Shown one piece after another: positions 23,834 through 36,056 of a stretch of 64,000 nucleotides of DNA. The position numbers and the translations under genes are program-made. Each line of letters opens with the position of its first letter. Position 1 is the first letter of the stretch. The notes under the pieces were generated by a model. It was not told the origin of the DNA and did not search any database. It saw only the letters and a list, made by a program, of their open reading frames with translations. Source of the DNA: Paramecium sonneborni (Eukaryota; Ciliophora; Oligohymenophorea; Peniculida; Parameciidae); assembly GCA_905182985.1 (NCBI GenBank), contig CAJJDN010000020.1:637771-701770 (forward strand), given 5' to 3'.

Positions 23834-26061
23834 TCAAAACTTCCAAACTAAATGTTGAAAATAAAATAGAAACGTCTTGAAACAAGCTTAGCCTTCTTAA
23901 CGAATTTAAGCAATCGAAATTGATGGCTCCTCAAATTTATATTTTCTTTGCAAAGATAACTTTGACCCCCAATAATTTGATTTTCTGATATCTATGTCTT
24001 ATTTGATACTTTATTTATGCTTTTGATTTATTTTCTAAGATATCTCATTTGATCATTAAATCACCTGAAATTAAAGGTCATTCACTAATCGAACTCTTTC
24101 TTCAAGGTTTTGTTTTTCTAAATCATTAAAAACACTTTTAATATTATTATTACTTATTGAAGAAATTACTCGTTTTTACCCTACAACTATTTTCTAAGAA
24201 ATGTATTATCATCATTAACCATTTAGATTCTGGCATCCATTGCAGCTAAATCATCCATTAATTTGTAAAGTATGACATCATAATAATGTGATCCTCATAA
24301 ACAATAAATAATGAAGCCAGATATGATAAATCTGTGTAATGATTGATAAATCAATCCTAGTCATTCCTAATCTTTTTAAACATTCATTTAGTTCTTTAGA
24401 TGATCTTCAATCTATTTAAAATCAATTACTGGTGTTAACTTAGAAAGAAAGTTCTAATTTTAAGGAGTTTATTTAATTGAAAAGTTCAGCTTCTGTTTAT
24501 TTAGGTTAAATCCTAGATATTTGATGTCATTGCATTTTGAAACTATTTGTTCTGTTATAAATAAAATTAAATATATATGATTTGTTGTTTTATAAATTTT
24601 TATTTTATATCAACTACATAAATCTTATATTTGCTCCTATTTTGATTTTTTAGCAACTTATAATACAGATTTTTAAGCATATTTTAAACAGTAATAAAAG
24701 TTAACATCCTCATCAGAGTATGCACTATTTCTGTCAAAATTATCATATAATTTTCCAATCTCATTTATTAACTAATAATTTCCAAGTAGGAATTTTGATA
24801 TTGTTTCTATGTGTTATTAATTTAAAATTTTTCTGTGCATATTCCTGAAATAATTAAATATACATACAAGAATTTTCTAAAGTAGTTACAAATTTCATCC
24901 TATACATTTATCTATGCAATTTATATATTAAATTTACTTGCATTTGAATAATATTAGGCATATTTATAGGTGAAGCTTATTACTAAAATTGCTGGACTTA
25001 AAGATTTTAAACTGGAAATGGTTTGGATTAAACTTATTAAGAAAATTAGTTTTGAGTTTGGTTGAAAGGACGATTTTGAGGAGTATTTTGAAGATTTTAG
25101 GAAATATTCTGAGGATTTAGAGATTAAAATTTAGGAAAAGGGGGTATTGTTAGTCTGTTGATTTCTTCAAGGAACTATTAAAATGTCAATCTTTTAGTGG
25201 GATCATAGATTATCATACTTTCAACCAATTAAGTAAATCTTGAATTAAAGCATGATTGAAATTTAAATGGGGTGGTTTTAATTTCTTTAATAAATTTAAT
25301 AATGCCAGCTTAATCAAGACTAAATGGATATCCTCCAGTTATCATCATATGCAATATTATACCAAGCTAATTAAGTAGCAAATAAATACAGAATAAATAT
25401 CGACTACACTTTTCTATTTCTTCATTGTTGAAAATTTATGATCTAGTTCATCGTCCATAATTAAAGAATTTAATTCTGGAGAAGCAAAAGCAGGTGTTCC
25501 TATTTTTGTTAACTTAAAATCATTTAATTTATAGATTCTTCCTACTCCAAAATCAGCCAATCTATAGAATTTTTACTAACCGATTTATTAGATTAAAATA
25601 TTTTCTGGTTTAATATCTCTATGTATAATGTTTGCATCAAAGAGAGCTTTATATCCATTTACAAATTATTTTATAAAATCGAAAATTTCAAAATCTTAAT
25701 AAATTTTTTTTTCATTCCATTCCTATTAAAGACTAGAAATACATTTTTCCATAATTATTATTAGGTAAGATTTTACTTTATCATGTTCTACATAATGAAT
25801 TTTTACAAGATTAGGATTTGATTAATTTTTCTTAATAATCTCTGTTATTTGTTTTTCTCTATCCATGTCTTTCTCTTAGACTTTACTTTTGTTATCTTTA
25901 TAAATTGTTAAAACCTATTAAGATCATATATGATATACCTTGGCGCATAATGGTTAGAGAGATCCTTGATAATAACATTCATAAACCTATCCGTAATTAC
26001 CTTTACCTATAACTTTGCTTGTGTTGATAGCATATTCTTACTATTATCCAACATATTACAT
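23834..26061 (-). CDS. Protein kinase with Gln/Pro/Asn-rich linker (copy 2)
   Basis: Paralogue of the kinase at 19702-22955, starting with the same MQYVGQQQEYA and 101 bp downstream of the PI4K-like stop. The kinase motifs are conserved (GKGNYGQV, HRDIKPENIL, DFGVGR, GTPAFASPE). Introns are at the same places (25367-25389 and about 25915-25938). The linker after NRLTI is different: PPFPKFQSLNPQNISQN and further Gln/Pro/Asn-rich sequence up to a 26-nt intron near 24910, in place of PIQ repeats. Homology to copy 1 ends at 24080. Beyond it a frame ending at TGA 23834 is plausible with a 30-nt intron, giving a different, shorter C terminus without the long coiled coil. That end is uncertain. Confidence 0.6.
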
Positions 26062-26565
26062 TTTATTATTACTTATATTAATATTTATTCATCATTAATA
26101 GAATTAGATTTAATTTGAAATAAAAAGCATATTTATTATAAATTATAAAATAAATTAATTAATCATGGATCAATTCCATAAGTGAGTTATTGAAACTTAT
26201 CATAACAATATGTTCCCTTATTATTGATATATTATATATCAATTTGATTACATGATTTTTGCACTGATTATAAATATTTTAGAATACTTTTTCATCGGTT
26301 TCCTACAATTTAAATTGATTTTAAAATTCGTTAATATTAAAAAAGTGAAACTATGAAAATTGCTTTTTTCCATCATTAATTCAAGAATTTGTAATAAAGT
26401 AGCAAAACTTTCTCTTAATTCAAAATCCAGAAATTATCAACTCTATAAAATATTTGAATGCTTTACAATCACATCCATCCATTAATTCAATATAATCTTA
26501 AGTCGTTTTGAATTGGGATATCATAAATCCAAAATCAGTATGAATTAAATCACCTTAATTATCTA
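24080..26565. repeat. Tandem segmental duplication, copy 2
   Basis: Diverged partner of 21052-23459. The offset is 3,106 bp in the kinase N-terminal half and 3,028 bp at the far end because the linkers differ in length. One 9-bp in-frame indel (three codons) and one 11-bp indel are visible in the tail regions. Confidence 0.85.
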
Positions 26566-27013
26566 TTAAAATATTTCCATTATGTCTATCTTATATTTAC
26601 ATTATATATGTTAATAATGAATAGCCTGTTAAGCTTTTTATTAAATTTATCTAAGCAAAATGAAAATCTTCTCCAAAATAGATTTTACAAAATTCCCTTA
26701 GAGATTTATATTTTTTGGATTTCAAGTATTTTTTCATAGCATCTAGAGAAATAGTATTTGGTAAAAATTCTAAAAAGCCAATATGATTAGATCGTAATTC
26801 TTTTTCAGAAAATTATTTTTATAATTCTATAAATTTTATTTTTATACATATGTGATATTTGAAATTCTACATTATTCAGTATTTCTTTACTTTATTACTA
26901 AATAAATAGAAAATTTTATGTAATTCATTTACCTGAATTAAGGAATAAAGTTATAAATGAATGTCGAAGGCATCTAAAATAATTTTTAAGTTAAATATCA
27001 ATGAGGTCCTGGC
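26163..27013 (-). CDS. PI4-kinase-like catalytic domain, N terminus unresolved
   Basis: Reads as the C-terminal half of a type III phosphatidylinositol 4-kinase (PI4KB/Pik1-like). It shows NHIGFLEFLPNTISLDAMKK, then a SLTGYSLLTYIMQ helix, the catalytic loop QDRHNGNILID, the activation loop HTDFGFMIS and FKTTQDYIELMDGC, and it ends YDKFQQLTYGIDP. These enzymes make PI4P on Golgi and related membranes. A 24-nt intron at about 26890 joins the upstream exon. The N-lobe with the DDLRQE motif is not recognisable upstream: a TGA at 27014 closes the frame. Two substitutions in usually invariant places (HTDFGF for HIDFGF, TYGI for TNGI) and the missing N-lobe suggest a partial or decaying gene. Confidence 0.6.
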
Positions 27014-27575
27014 TCATAAAATGTTGCCATATAGTAGTATTTAGAATTCACTTTTTATTTGTAGATCTTATTTGAGAATTCAATGTTTTTGAATCAATAT
27101 TCATTTCATTGATTTATCTTGGTAATTTATCCAAATCTAAAGTTTATGTTTTATTTTACAAATTAAATATATTAATAAGCATGTTATATGATCTAATTGA
27201 TAAGATTGTTTAACAATCACATCTATTTAAAAATTATTAAAAACTTATAAAAATTGGAATTGATGATTAAAATTTATAAATCTTTTCTTACTTTTAATTG
27301 AAAATATATTATAATTATTAGAGATTTAATAATTATTGATATTAATTGTTTGAAAATTGAATCAAAATAAGAGAAAAGACAATCATAGTAAAAATAAAGA
27401 GTAGTAGAGGTTTTTGTAATAATTATAATTTAATCAAAATAAAAAATAATGGTTTCATAAAAATATAAAGAATTGTTGGTATTAAGATATAAATAAAATG
27501 TGCAATAATATTTAGTTAATTTAATATAAATTTTATTGATTATATTTATAAAAATTTGTCAGTTAATCATTACAA
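27014..27575. other. Divergent intergenic region
   Basis: Between the PI4K-like gene (minus) and the aurora-like kinase (plus). A short minus-strand frame (MNIDSKTLNSQI...) and a peptide-like piece YYYMATFYEPGPH around 27000-27050 may be remnants of the missing PI4K 5' part. Nothing closes into a model. Confidence 0.4.
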
Positions 27576-29305
27576 ATGTAAAGAAAAATAGAAGGCTATA
27601 ATAAAGGACTATATAATTCAATATCATAATTTGAACCAAAATAAAGATCCAATGGTAAGACTAGTTTAGGAACTGGATCTTTTGGAACAGTTAATTTGGT
27701 ATAGAATATTAAATCATAACAACTATTTGCTATTAAATCAATTTAATAATGCAATATCCAAACTCCATATGAATAAGAGGGAGTTGAAAGAGAAATTAAA
27801 GTTCATTTGAAATGTCGACATCCAAATATTGTAAACTTATATGATAGTTTTATTGAACATGGAAATGTATATATGGTATTAGAGTATGCAGAGAATGGGA
27901 ATTTATATAATTATGTATAAAGAAGAAAGAGATTAGAGGAAAAAGAAGCTTGCAAATATTTTATTTAGACTTGTAGAGCATTGCAATATTTACATGAAAT
28001 GAATGTTTTTCATAGAGATATAAAAGTAATGTATAAAACTATTGTTTAAAGCCTGAAAACCTTTTACTTGATAATAATAATGATATAAAATTATGTGATT
28101 TTGGTTGGTGTGCTGAAAATATTCATTTGAAGAGAAAGACTTTTTGTGGAACTTATGAATATATGGCTCCAGAAATTGTATCTGATTTGCCATATGACTA
28201 TAAAATTGACATTTGGTCAGTTGGAGTATTATTGTATGAATTATTGCATGGTTATGCTCCCTTTAAAGGAAAGGAATACAAGGAAATTGCATAGAATATT
28301 AAGAATGGACTAATTAGATATTCTAGTTCAATAAATTAAGATGCCTAAGAATTGATAAAAAATATTTTGCAAAAAGATCCTTCATTAAGATTATCTTTTA
28401 ATGATATATATTAATCTGCATTTGTTTAGAGATGCATACCATAACAATTTACATGTAAATTAATTAAATTTTATATGATAGAATTGAAAATATCAATGTC
28501 TCCTAAATCAAGTTTTTCTGTGGATCAAAATTCTATTTAAAAATATTAATCTCCTTTAGTAAGTCATAAATAATAACCTTTTGGAAGATTAAATTAAAAT
28601 AATACAAATAACAATTTAAATAGTTCTTCTTCTATGAGTATCAAATCTCCTAACATTTCTAAAACTAGAGTAGATTCTAAAAAATAATAAAATATGTTTG
28701 ATGATATAAAAAAGAAAATTATTTATGAATAAACAAGTCCATTAAGAGATGCTACTAATATGCATAAAAGAAATTAAGTTAGTTTTACTAGTCTGATAAA
28801 AAGTTCTAATACAAAACTTAATACTTTAACAAGTCAATAACCAAAAAAATTATAACTTAGTAAATATTGTTCTAAATCGAAAAATTTTGATGAGAATGGA
28901 ACTGTTAAATTGTTAGAATAGTTTAAATCAATGCCATCCTTCACAATTGAAGATTAATAACACACATATGAAGAAGAACAAAGATTAAATTTAAAAACTG
29001 ATAGAGTAAAAGGGTATTTGCAAAGTTTTAACATATATTAGATTTAAAAAAGAGCCTTAAGAGCCATAGGATCTGGACAAACTCTTAAAAATGTATCTTA
29101 GCATGTGTAGCAGCAGATCTTGATTAATTATATATATATACAATACTTTTTATCAATAAATTTTATATACAAAACTTAAATTTATAAGCTTATTAAAATA
29201 TGTATATTAGGCATAACTAAGCTAATAATTATAAATTTCATTGAAAACTTTTCTTGTATTTAAAAACTTTTATCAGTTATTTCAAAAATAATTAATGCTG
29301 GTTGA
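27576..29305 (+). CDS. Aurora/polo-group-like Ser/Thr kinase
   Basis: 567 residues with one 26-nt intron (28026-28051) placed exactly between HRDIK and PENLL of the catalytic loop. The kinase domain spans residues about 30-290: LGTGSFGTV glycine loop, AIKSI lysine, CRHPNIVNLYDSFIE, DFGWCAE magnesium loop and activation segment RKTFCGTYEYMAPEIV. DFGW together with TFCGT is typical of the aurora group of mitotic kinases; the kinetoplastid and ciliate expansions of this group are large. The C-terminal 270 residues are Ser/Asn/Gln-rich and low complexity, not the short aurora tail. The last 60 residues before the TGA are AT-driven and an earlier end through an unseen intron is possible. Confidence 0.8.
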
Positions 29306-29859
29306 AAATATTAAATTGTCAAAGTTTGATTTTGTATTTTTAAATTCAATGTCTTCTTTCTTTATACCAAACTATTATAGTATTTATATTAGATATATGA
29401 TGAAAAAAATAATTTTAATTGGATTAAAATCAATATTTCATAAAACAAAAAAAAATTCAGAAATTACTAAAATACGCAATCTTTTGAATTAAATTTACTC
29501 CTATAACTAAATTCTTATTATTGGGTTAAAATTAGATGATCTCAAAGTAAAAATAAGTATTGGATTAAATATTAATTGAAAATTGGTAAAAAAATAAAAG
29601 GAAATGTGAAATAATTTTTTATAATCATTCTACTATATTTGGATTAATATTGAATGAAAATTGATTATATGTTATGGTTGTTGGGAAAGAAATTAAACAA
29701 TTTAAAGCATTTATAACATTGAAAGATTAACATCAGTAGATAATTAGCTTATAATTTACGATAATAATAATTTTTGTACTGTTTGAGCAAATTAAGTTGA
29801 TACATATAAATCCCGTATTATTCAATTAACATTATAATATAAAAAAATATAAATCTTTA
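29306..29859. other. Intergenic, no gene seen
   Basis: AT-rich DNA without protein-like composition on either strand. It presumably holds the 3' end of the kinase gene and the promoter of the HTH gene. Confidence 0.5.
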
Positions 29860-30257
29860 ATGAATAGTAGTGAAAGTGTGATCGGTGTTAAAACTAGATC
29901 TATGAATGTATGCGAAAGAGTGCTTCAACCAAGAATAAAAAGAGACTATTGTCATATTTCTAAAGAAAAGAAAGCTTAACTGATTCAAACTGTACTGAAA
30001 CAAAAGTGTAAAATAAAGAAAGTAAGATACTTTCATTATGATAGATAGCAAAGGATTTAAATATTAACTATGCTACTGCCAAAACTATACTTCATTGTTT
30101 TAAAAAAAAACAAATAAATTTTGATGTAGATCCTGAAGTTAAAAGAGTGTCTGTTGGTTCAATAAAGGAAGATTCAAAGTTTTGGGTCTAAATTAAAGTA
30201 GCCGATCAAACAATTAAACATTATGAGTAATTCCATGAGATCAAGAGAATCTAATGA
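29860..30257 (+). CDS. Small helix-turn-helix protein
   Basis: 124 residues with one 23-nt intron (30022-30044). A basic N terminus (RDYCHISKEKKAQLIQTVLKQ) leads across the intron into IAKDLNINYATAKTILHCF, which has the spacing of a helix-turn-helix as found in psq-type and transposase-derived DNA-binding domains. The rest is charged with no catalytic motif, so it is not a complete transposase. It may be a domesticated or remnant DNA-binding unit. The intron separates the two halves of the putative DNA-binding domain. Confidence 0.6.
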
Positions 30258-31372
30258 TTTATTTTTAAACCTTCTTCACATACGTTAATCTATATATTTT
30301 TTATGCTGTCACTATTATATTGACTAAAATTTGCTTTATCTATATCAAAAAAATGAAAAAAATGGCTATAGTAAATAATATCTCAAAGACCAGAGTAAAG
30401 AAAGAAAATGAATATCAAAATTTCTCGATTATTAAAGTTGGATGCGACAAGGATTGATAATTTATTCAGAAATGTACAGTATTTACCATCTTATACTTTT
30501 GAAATACAAGTCGATATAAGCTTAAAATTGTTTCTTTAGTTCAGTGATTAAACATTATAATACAAAAAAACATTTATTCACTCATTCAAATTTTCTCTCC
30601 CAATATTATTAAATTCAATTTCTTAAATCAACAATACATTATATAATCATACAACAATAAACATTTTATGAATACAATAGGATTCTCAACCTTTATTAAA
30701 CAATAAAAAAAATTTTCGAAGTTGATAAATCAAATTTTATTGATAATCATAAATATATATTAAATACATCGACATTGTATTGAAAATAAAATTTTAATTA
30801 ATTGATAAATATCCTTACGCTTCAATTACTTTTTTAAATATATTGTATCAGCTTTTTACCTTTGGAATACTATTTTATTCAATCCATTTGTGAATTAAGC
30901 ACAAAATTAATATTTTTAAAACATGAATTTAATATTCAATAATACCATTGTCAATAATGATCATATTATAATATAATTTATAAACACAAATTGTTAGAAA
31001 TTTAAAAGTGAACAATTTGAATTTGGTTGATAAATTTCATTCAATTAAAAGTCGATTTTGGTTGGTATTATTGACTATTATGGTTTGAAATGCCAATATC
31101 TTATTTAAGTATATTAAAATAATCTAACAGATTTGTGTAAAAAAATTAAATTTATTTTCATTATTTAATTAATTGGAAAGACTTTATTTAGTGCGTCAAG
31201 CATTAAAAAATCTATTTTCATCTTTTAAATAAAATAAAAATTAAAAAGCATCACTCAACTCTATTATTATTAATTATGAAAACAATTTAATATTTATTCA
31301 AACTGATTAATTAATTAAATTGATATAATCCTAAATGATGTAAAGAATTATATAAAAAAATTTTAATAATAA
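30258..31372. other. Long intergenic stretch with one exon-like piece
   Basis: At about 30353-30466 (plus) a short open piece, MKKMAIVNNISKTRVKKE onward, has a normal amino-acid mix and may be a further exon or a small gene after the HTH gene; it stops at TGA. The remaining 900 bp show nothing but AT-rich DNA. Confidence 0.35.
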
Positions 31373-33022
31373 ATGAAAATTAACAAATAAATGCAAAATG
31401 CATAATGGAAAATGTTTGAATGTGATCTTATTAATTAAGAGTTTGAAGAATAACAAAGTATAATAGTACCAAAATTTCCAAAATTTAAAAAACCAACGTT
31501 TAATAAATTGTAAATAGTGACTAATGTTTCATACAGAATTAACGTCTGTTCCCCTTCAAAATTAGATGATACTGTATCAATTAGTACAAAGAAATCAACT
31601 ACAAATGTATAACTATTTAAATAAATTATATAGAGTTAAGGTGGAAGCTACAATTATATAGTTAACCATTACATTTAATAAATTAAAGATCATATTAATA
31701 GGAGTAATAGGTAAAAAGTGTAAAATTTAATATATTAGATAAGAATTAGAATCTTAAATTATTAGAAATTTGATATCTTAAAAAGCATAAGCAATATATA
31801 TGTTAGATATCAAATGGGCAGCCAACTATACATAATATCTATAAAATTAATAATCAAATATTCCCCTTTAAATAACTAATAATAATCTATTTATTGATGG
31901 TGATATTCGCAATACCTATAGATAAAACTTAAAATAAGATTTAGATTTTGTATTGATGAATCGTAACACTTGGTAATTTTTAATTGCAATTTATGGTGGA
32001 GGACCTGAAATTAATTTTAATGATTATTTGGGAATAAGTAATGAATCTTAAAATAATTCAAGAGAGGGTTCTTTATAAAATATAGATATTAGCATAAATA
32101 ATAGTTAGACATTTTAAAAATAAAAATTTACTTTACCTGCAATAGGTTTATATAATGAAAATAATTATTGTTTTATGCATGCAGCAATTTAAAGCTTATT
32201 ATCAATTGAATAGTTGACTTGTTGGGTTACAATAGAAGGGAAAACAAAAAAATAGGAAGATTATAAATGGGTTCAATCTTACTATTAAATAATTGATCAA
32301 ATATAAAATTGTAAGAAGGGAGAGAATATAAAAATTGATATGTTAAAAAAATTAATAAAGAATCAATTTGCTCCTAATTTATAGCATGATTGTTAAGAGT
32401 TTTTATGTTATTTGACTGAATAATTAAACAAAGAATTAAAGCAAAATAAATACGATTAAGCAATAACAGAAATTCTATTTTAAGGATAAATGATGTAATA
32501 AATTTAGTGTCATAAATGTAAATAAATTTCTACAAAATTTGAATCATTTTTTGAATTATCTTTATCAATGAATAATATGAAGGGATTAAAATAATGTTTA
32601 AGTCAATTTTTTGCAAAAGAAGTATTGGAAGACGATTATATGTGTAATCAATGCAATGGAACAACAAAAGCAATAAAGAAATATTTAATAGGCACTGCAC
32701 CATAATTTCTAATAATTCATTTAAAACGATTTTAAGAGAAGAAGTTACATAATTAAATTGAATTCTAAAATAATTTAGATATCTCTGAATTTTGTTCTGT
32801 AAAAGCAAAGTATAAATTGAAATCTGTGATTGTACATTATGGAACATAAGAAAAAGGTCATTATGTGAATTTTTCATTAAAAGGAAATTAAGTAAAATTT
32901 AATATAAATAAAAGTGGTATTATTTTGATGATCATCGAGTATAACTTGCTAGAGAGTAAGATGTACTAAGATAATAAGCTTATATTATATTTTTTGAAAG
33001 ATTAGATGATTAGTTACTATGA
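31373..33022 (+). CDS. Ubiquitin carboxyl-terminal hydrolase (USP) with DUSP-like domain
   Basis: 523 residues; introns 31510-31536, 31711-31738 and 32891-32913 close in frame. A DUSP-like part (NRNTWQFLIAIYGGGPEINF) precedes the USP catalytic core. The Cys box is GLYNENNYCFMHAAIQSLLS, keeping the nucleophile Cys and the Asn two residues before it, but with Tyr and His where Thr and Asn are usual. Zinc-finger CHKCK...CNQC pairs follow, then LIIHLKRF. The His box GHYVNFSL and the Asp box WYYFDDHRV sit either side of the last intron. The enzyme should remove ubiquitin from proteins. At 523 residues it is a compact USP. Confidence 0.85.
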
Positions 33023-34014
33023 ATTAATAATTTTGCATATAATAATTATTTTATTTATTAGTTTGATCGAATTTGTTAAAGATTAACATTAATTAAATAT
33101 AATATTCACTAAGGCATCCTCATAAATTTTATTTTTAAATAAAACTTCTTTAAATCTTTACTTTAGGGCGATTAATATTAAAAGTAACTTTGTATCTAAT
33201 TTTTTTTTTTATTGAATTACAATTAAATAAAGATATTAAGTTTAGTTATGAGGTGTTTAATTATTCAAGAAGTTTTTAGAAACTTTGAATTGGAGATGAA
33301 TTAGAGTTTAAAATTATAAAAAAGTCTTTGATTAGTGTGATTGATAATTTTAACTTCATGAACATAGATTATCTTATTAAATTATTTTATTTATCAATAA
33401 TTAATTGCTAAAATTAATCTTTTAAGTATCACTTTTCAAATTATGGAACTAATAGAACTATATAATTTTGGAATTATTATATTTTATTAGATTGTAGATT
33501 AGAATTTTTGCTTTTTATTTAATTAATTATAAGATGATTAATGTTAATAATCATCAAGTTAATAATTATTATATATTTGATTAGATTTTAAAATTTTAAG
33601 GAACTTCATTTTTTAAAATTATTATATTATATTCAATAAGGATTCAAAAGTATCTCTTTTACAGTGGATATTTTAAATCCTTTATTTAAAGAATAAATAT
33701 TATAATTTAGAAATTCTGGGATATAAATCCTATTCATTCCATTTCCTTTCATTTTAATTGAAAATTAATAAAATATTTTGAATTTAAAAATAAACTCACT
33801 TACAAAAAAAGAATATTAATTATAAAATAATTTTTTTGTAATTAAAATTCATTAATTAGAGAACTTAAAAATATTAAAATTCTAGATTATTTGATCTACA
33901 TTTTCTTTCTAATCTATTAAAAACTCAAAACTTAAAAAAGTAATTTTAATTTCTTTTTGTGAGTAAAATTACTCTCAAAAAGCAATCTGATTTACTGAAG
34001 ATTATCAAGATAGT
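33023..34014. other. Intergenic, low-complexity
   Basis: Nearly 1 kb of T/A-rich sequence. The minus strand stays open for stretches just left of 34015 and could hold a further 3' exon of the next gene via a 34-nt intron, but the composition there is not protein-like. I see no other feature. Confidence 0.4.
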
Positions 34015-34767
34015 TTCTTAGAGTATACTATATTTTAAGTTGAAAAATTAAATTAAGAAATGTGTTTAAGATATTGATAGTTTAACTGATAATCTCCATG
34101 ATAATTAACTTTATTTGGCCGTGCTTTAAAGCCTTTTGCATGTTAATATTCATACACCAAATCTCCTTCATATTTGGTTCGACTAGTCTATTAAATTAAC
34201 TCATTTAGAATATTCAATTTACTTAGAGACTAATTTATTAAGGTGATGAAATATATATAAACGGATCAAGCATTCGAGCTATCAAATTTTTAAATAATTT
34301 ATATATCAAAATCATAAGTATCATGATACTTTTGAGAATTCCATAATCTAATTCATTTTGAATCTTAGGCTCTATTTTATCAGAAGTCTATCTTAATAGT
34401 TTTTATATATTTTACTCATATTTGAATGGAATGAGATGATAATATAAAAATGTGATTTAATTTTTATTACACTTTTTATTCAACCAATTAAGTTCAATTT
34501 ATTAATTTATTTATTATAATCATCTATTTCTTGCATTAATTATTGTATTTTTCTTTCTTCTTATTTACTTTTTTCTAACTATCTCATAATTTTTTACATA
34601 AAAATTATAATATATCAATTAATTATTTACTAATATGCTTTATTTCAATTTTCCTGGTCACTTAGTTGAAGAATTCTTCTAATTTTATTAAATGTCTATG
34701 AATTCAAAAAGTCTAGGTACAACAGATAGATAATATAATATTTACGAATTTATCTATCTAGGAACAT
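34015..34767 (-). CDS. Unknown protein containing KARPNKVNYHGDY motif
   Basis: A hidden minus-strand gene divergent from the MAP kinase (70 bp between starts). It begins MFLDRQI near 34767. Candidate introns of 33, 32 and 19 nt lead to a coiled-coil piece LEKSKQEERKIQQLMQEIDD. The frame then meets TGA at 34480-34482 but continues coherently (LLRQTSDKIEPKIQNELDYG). After a 23-nt intron it reads KYEGDLVYEYQHAKGFKARPN and then KVNYHGDYQLNYQYL, which is clearly protein-like. It ends at TGA 34015. Either the TGA at 34480 is removed by an intron I could not place, or there are two genes. No family recognised. Confidence 0.45.
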
Positions 34768-34837
34768 TATTCATTATTCTACATATTTATGAATACAATC
34801 TTGATATATTTTATATATTAATAATATTAAATAACCA

Positions 34838-36022
<1,185 letters not shown>

Positions 36023-36056
36023 TAATATAAATCAATAATAACATAATTATTATTTT

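Noticed and set aside
32530..32877. 115-codon minus-strand frame
   Set aside because: Antisense shadow of the USP catalytic core, which has clear family motifs on the plus strand.
34130..34240. TTTGGTTCGACTAG resembling a tRNA T-arm
   Set aside because: No matching acceptor stem, anticodon arm or D-arm could be drawn around it, and it lies in a probable minus-strand exon.
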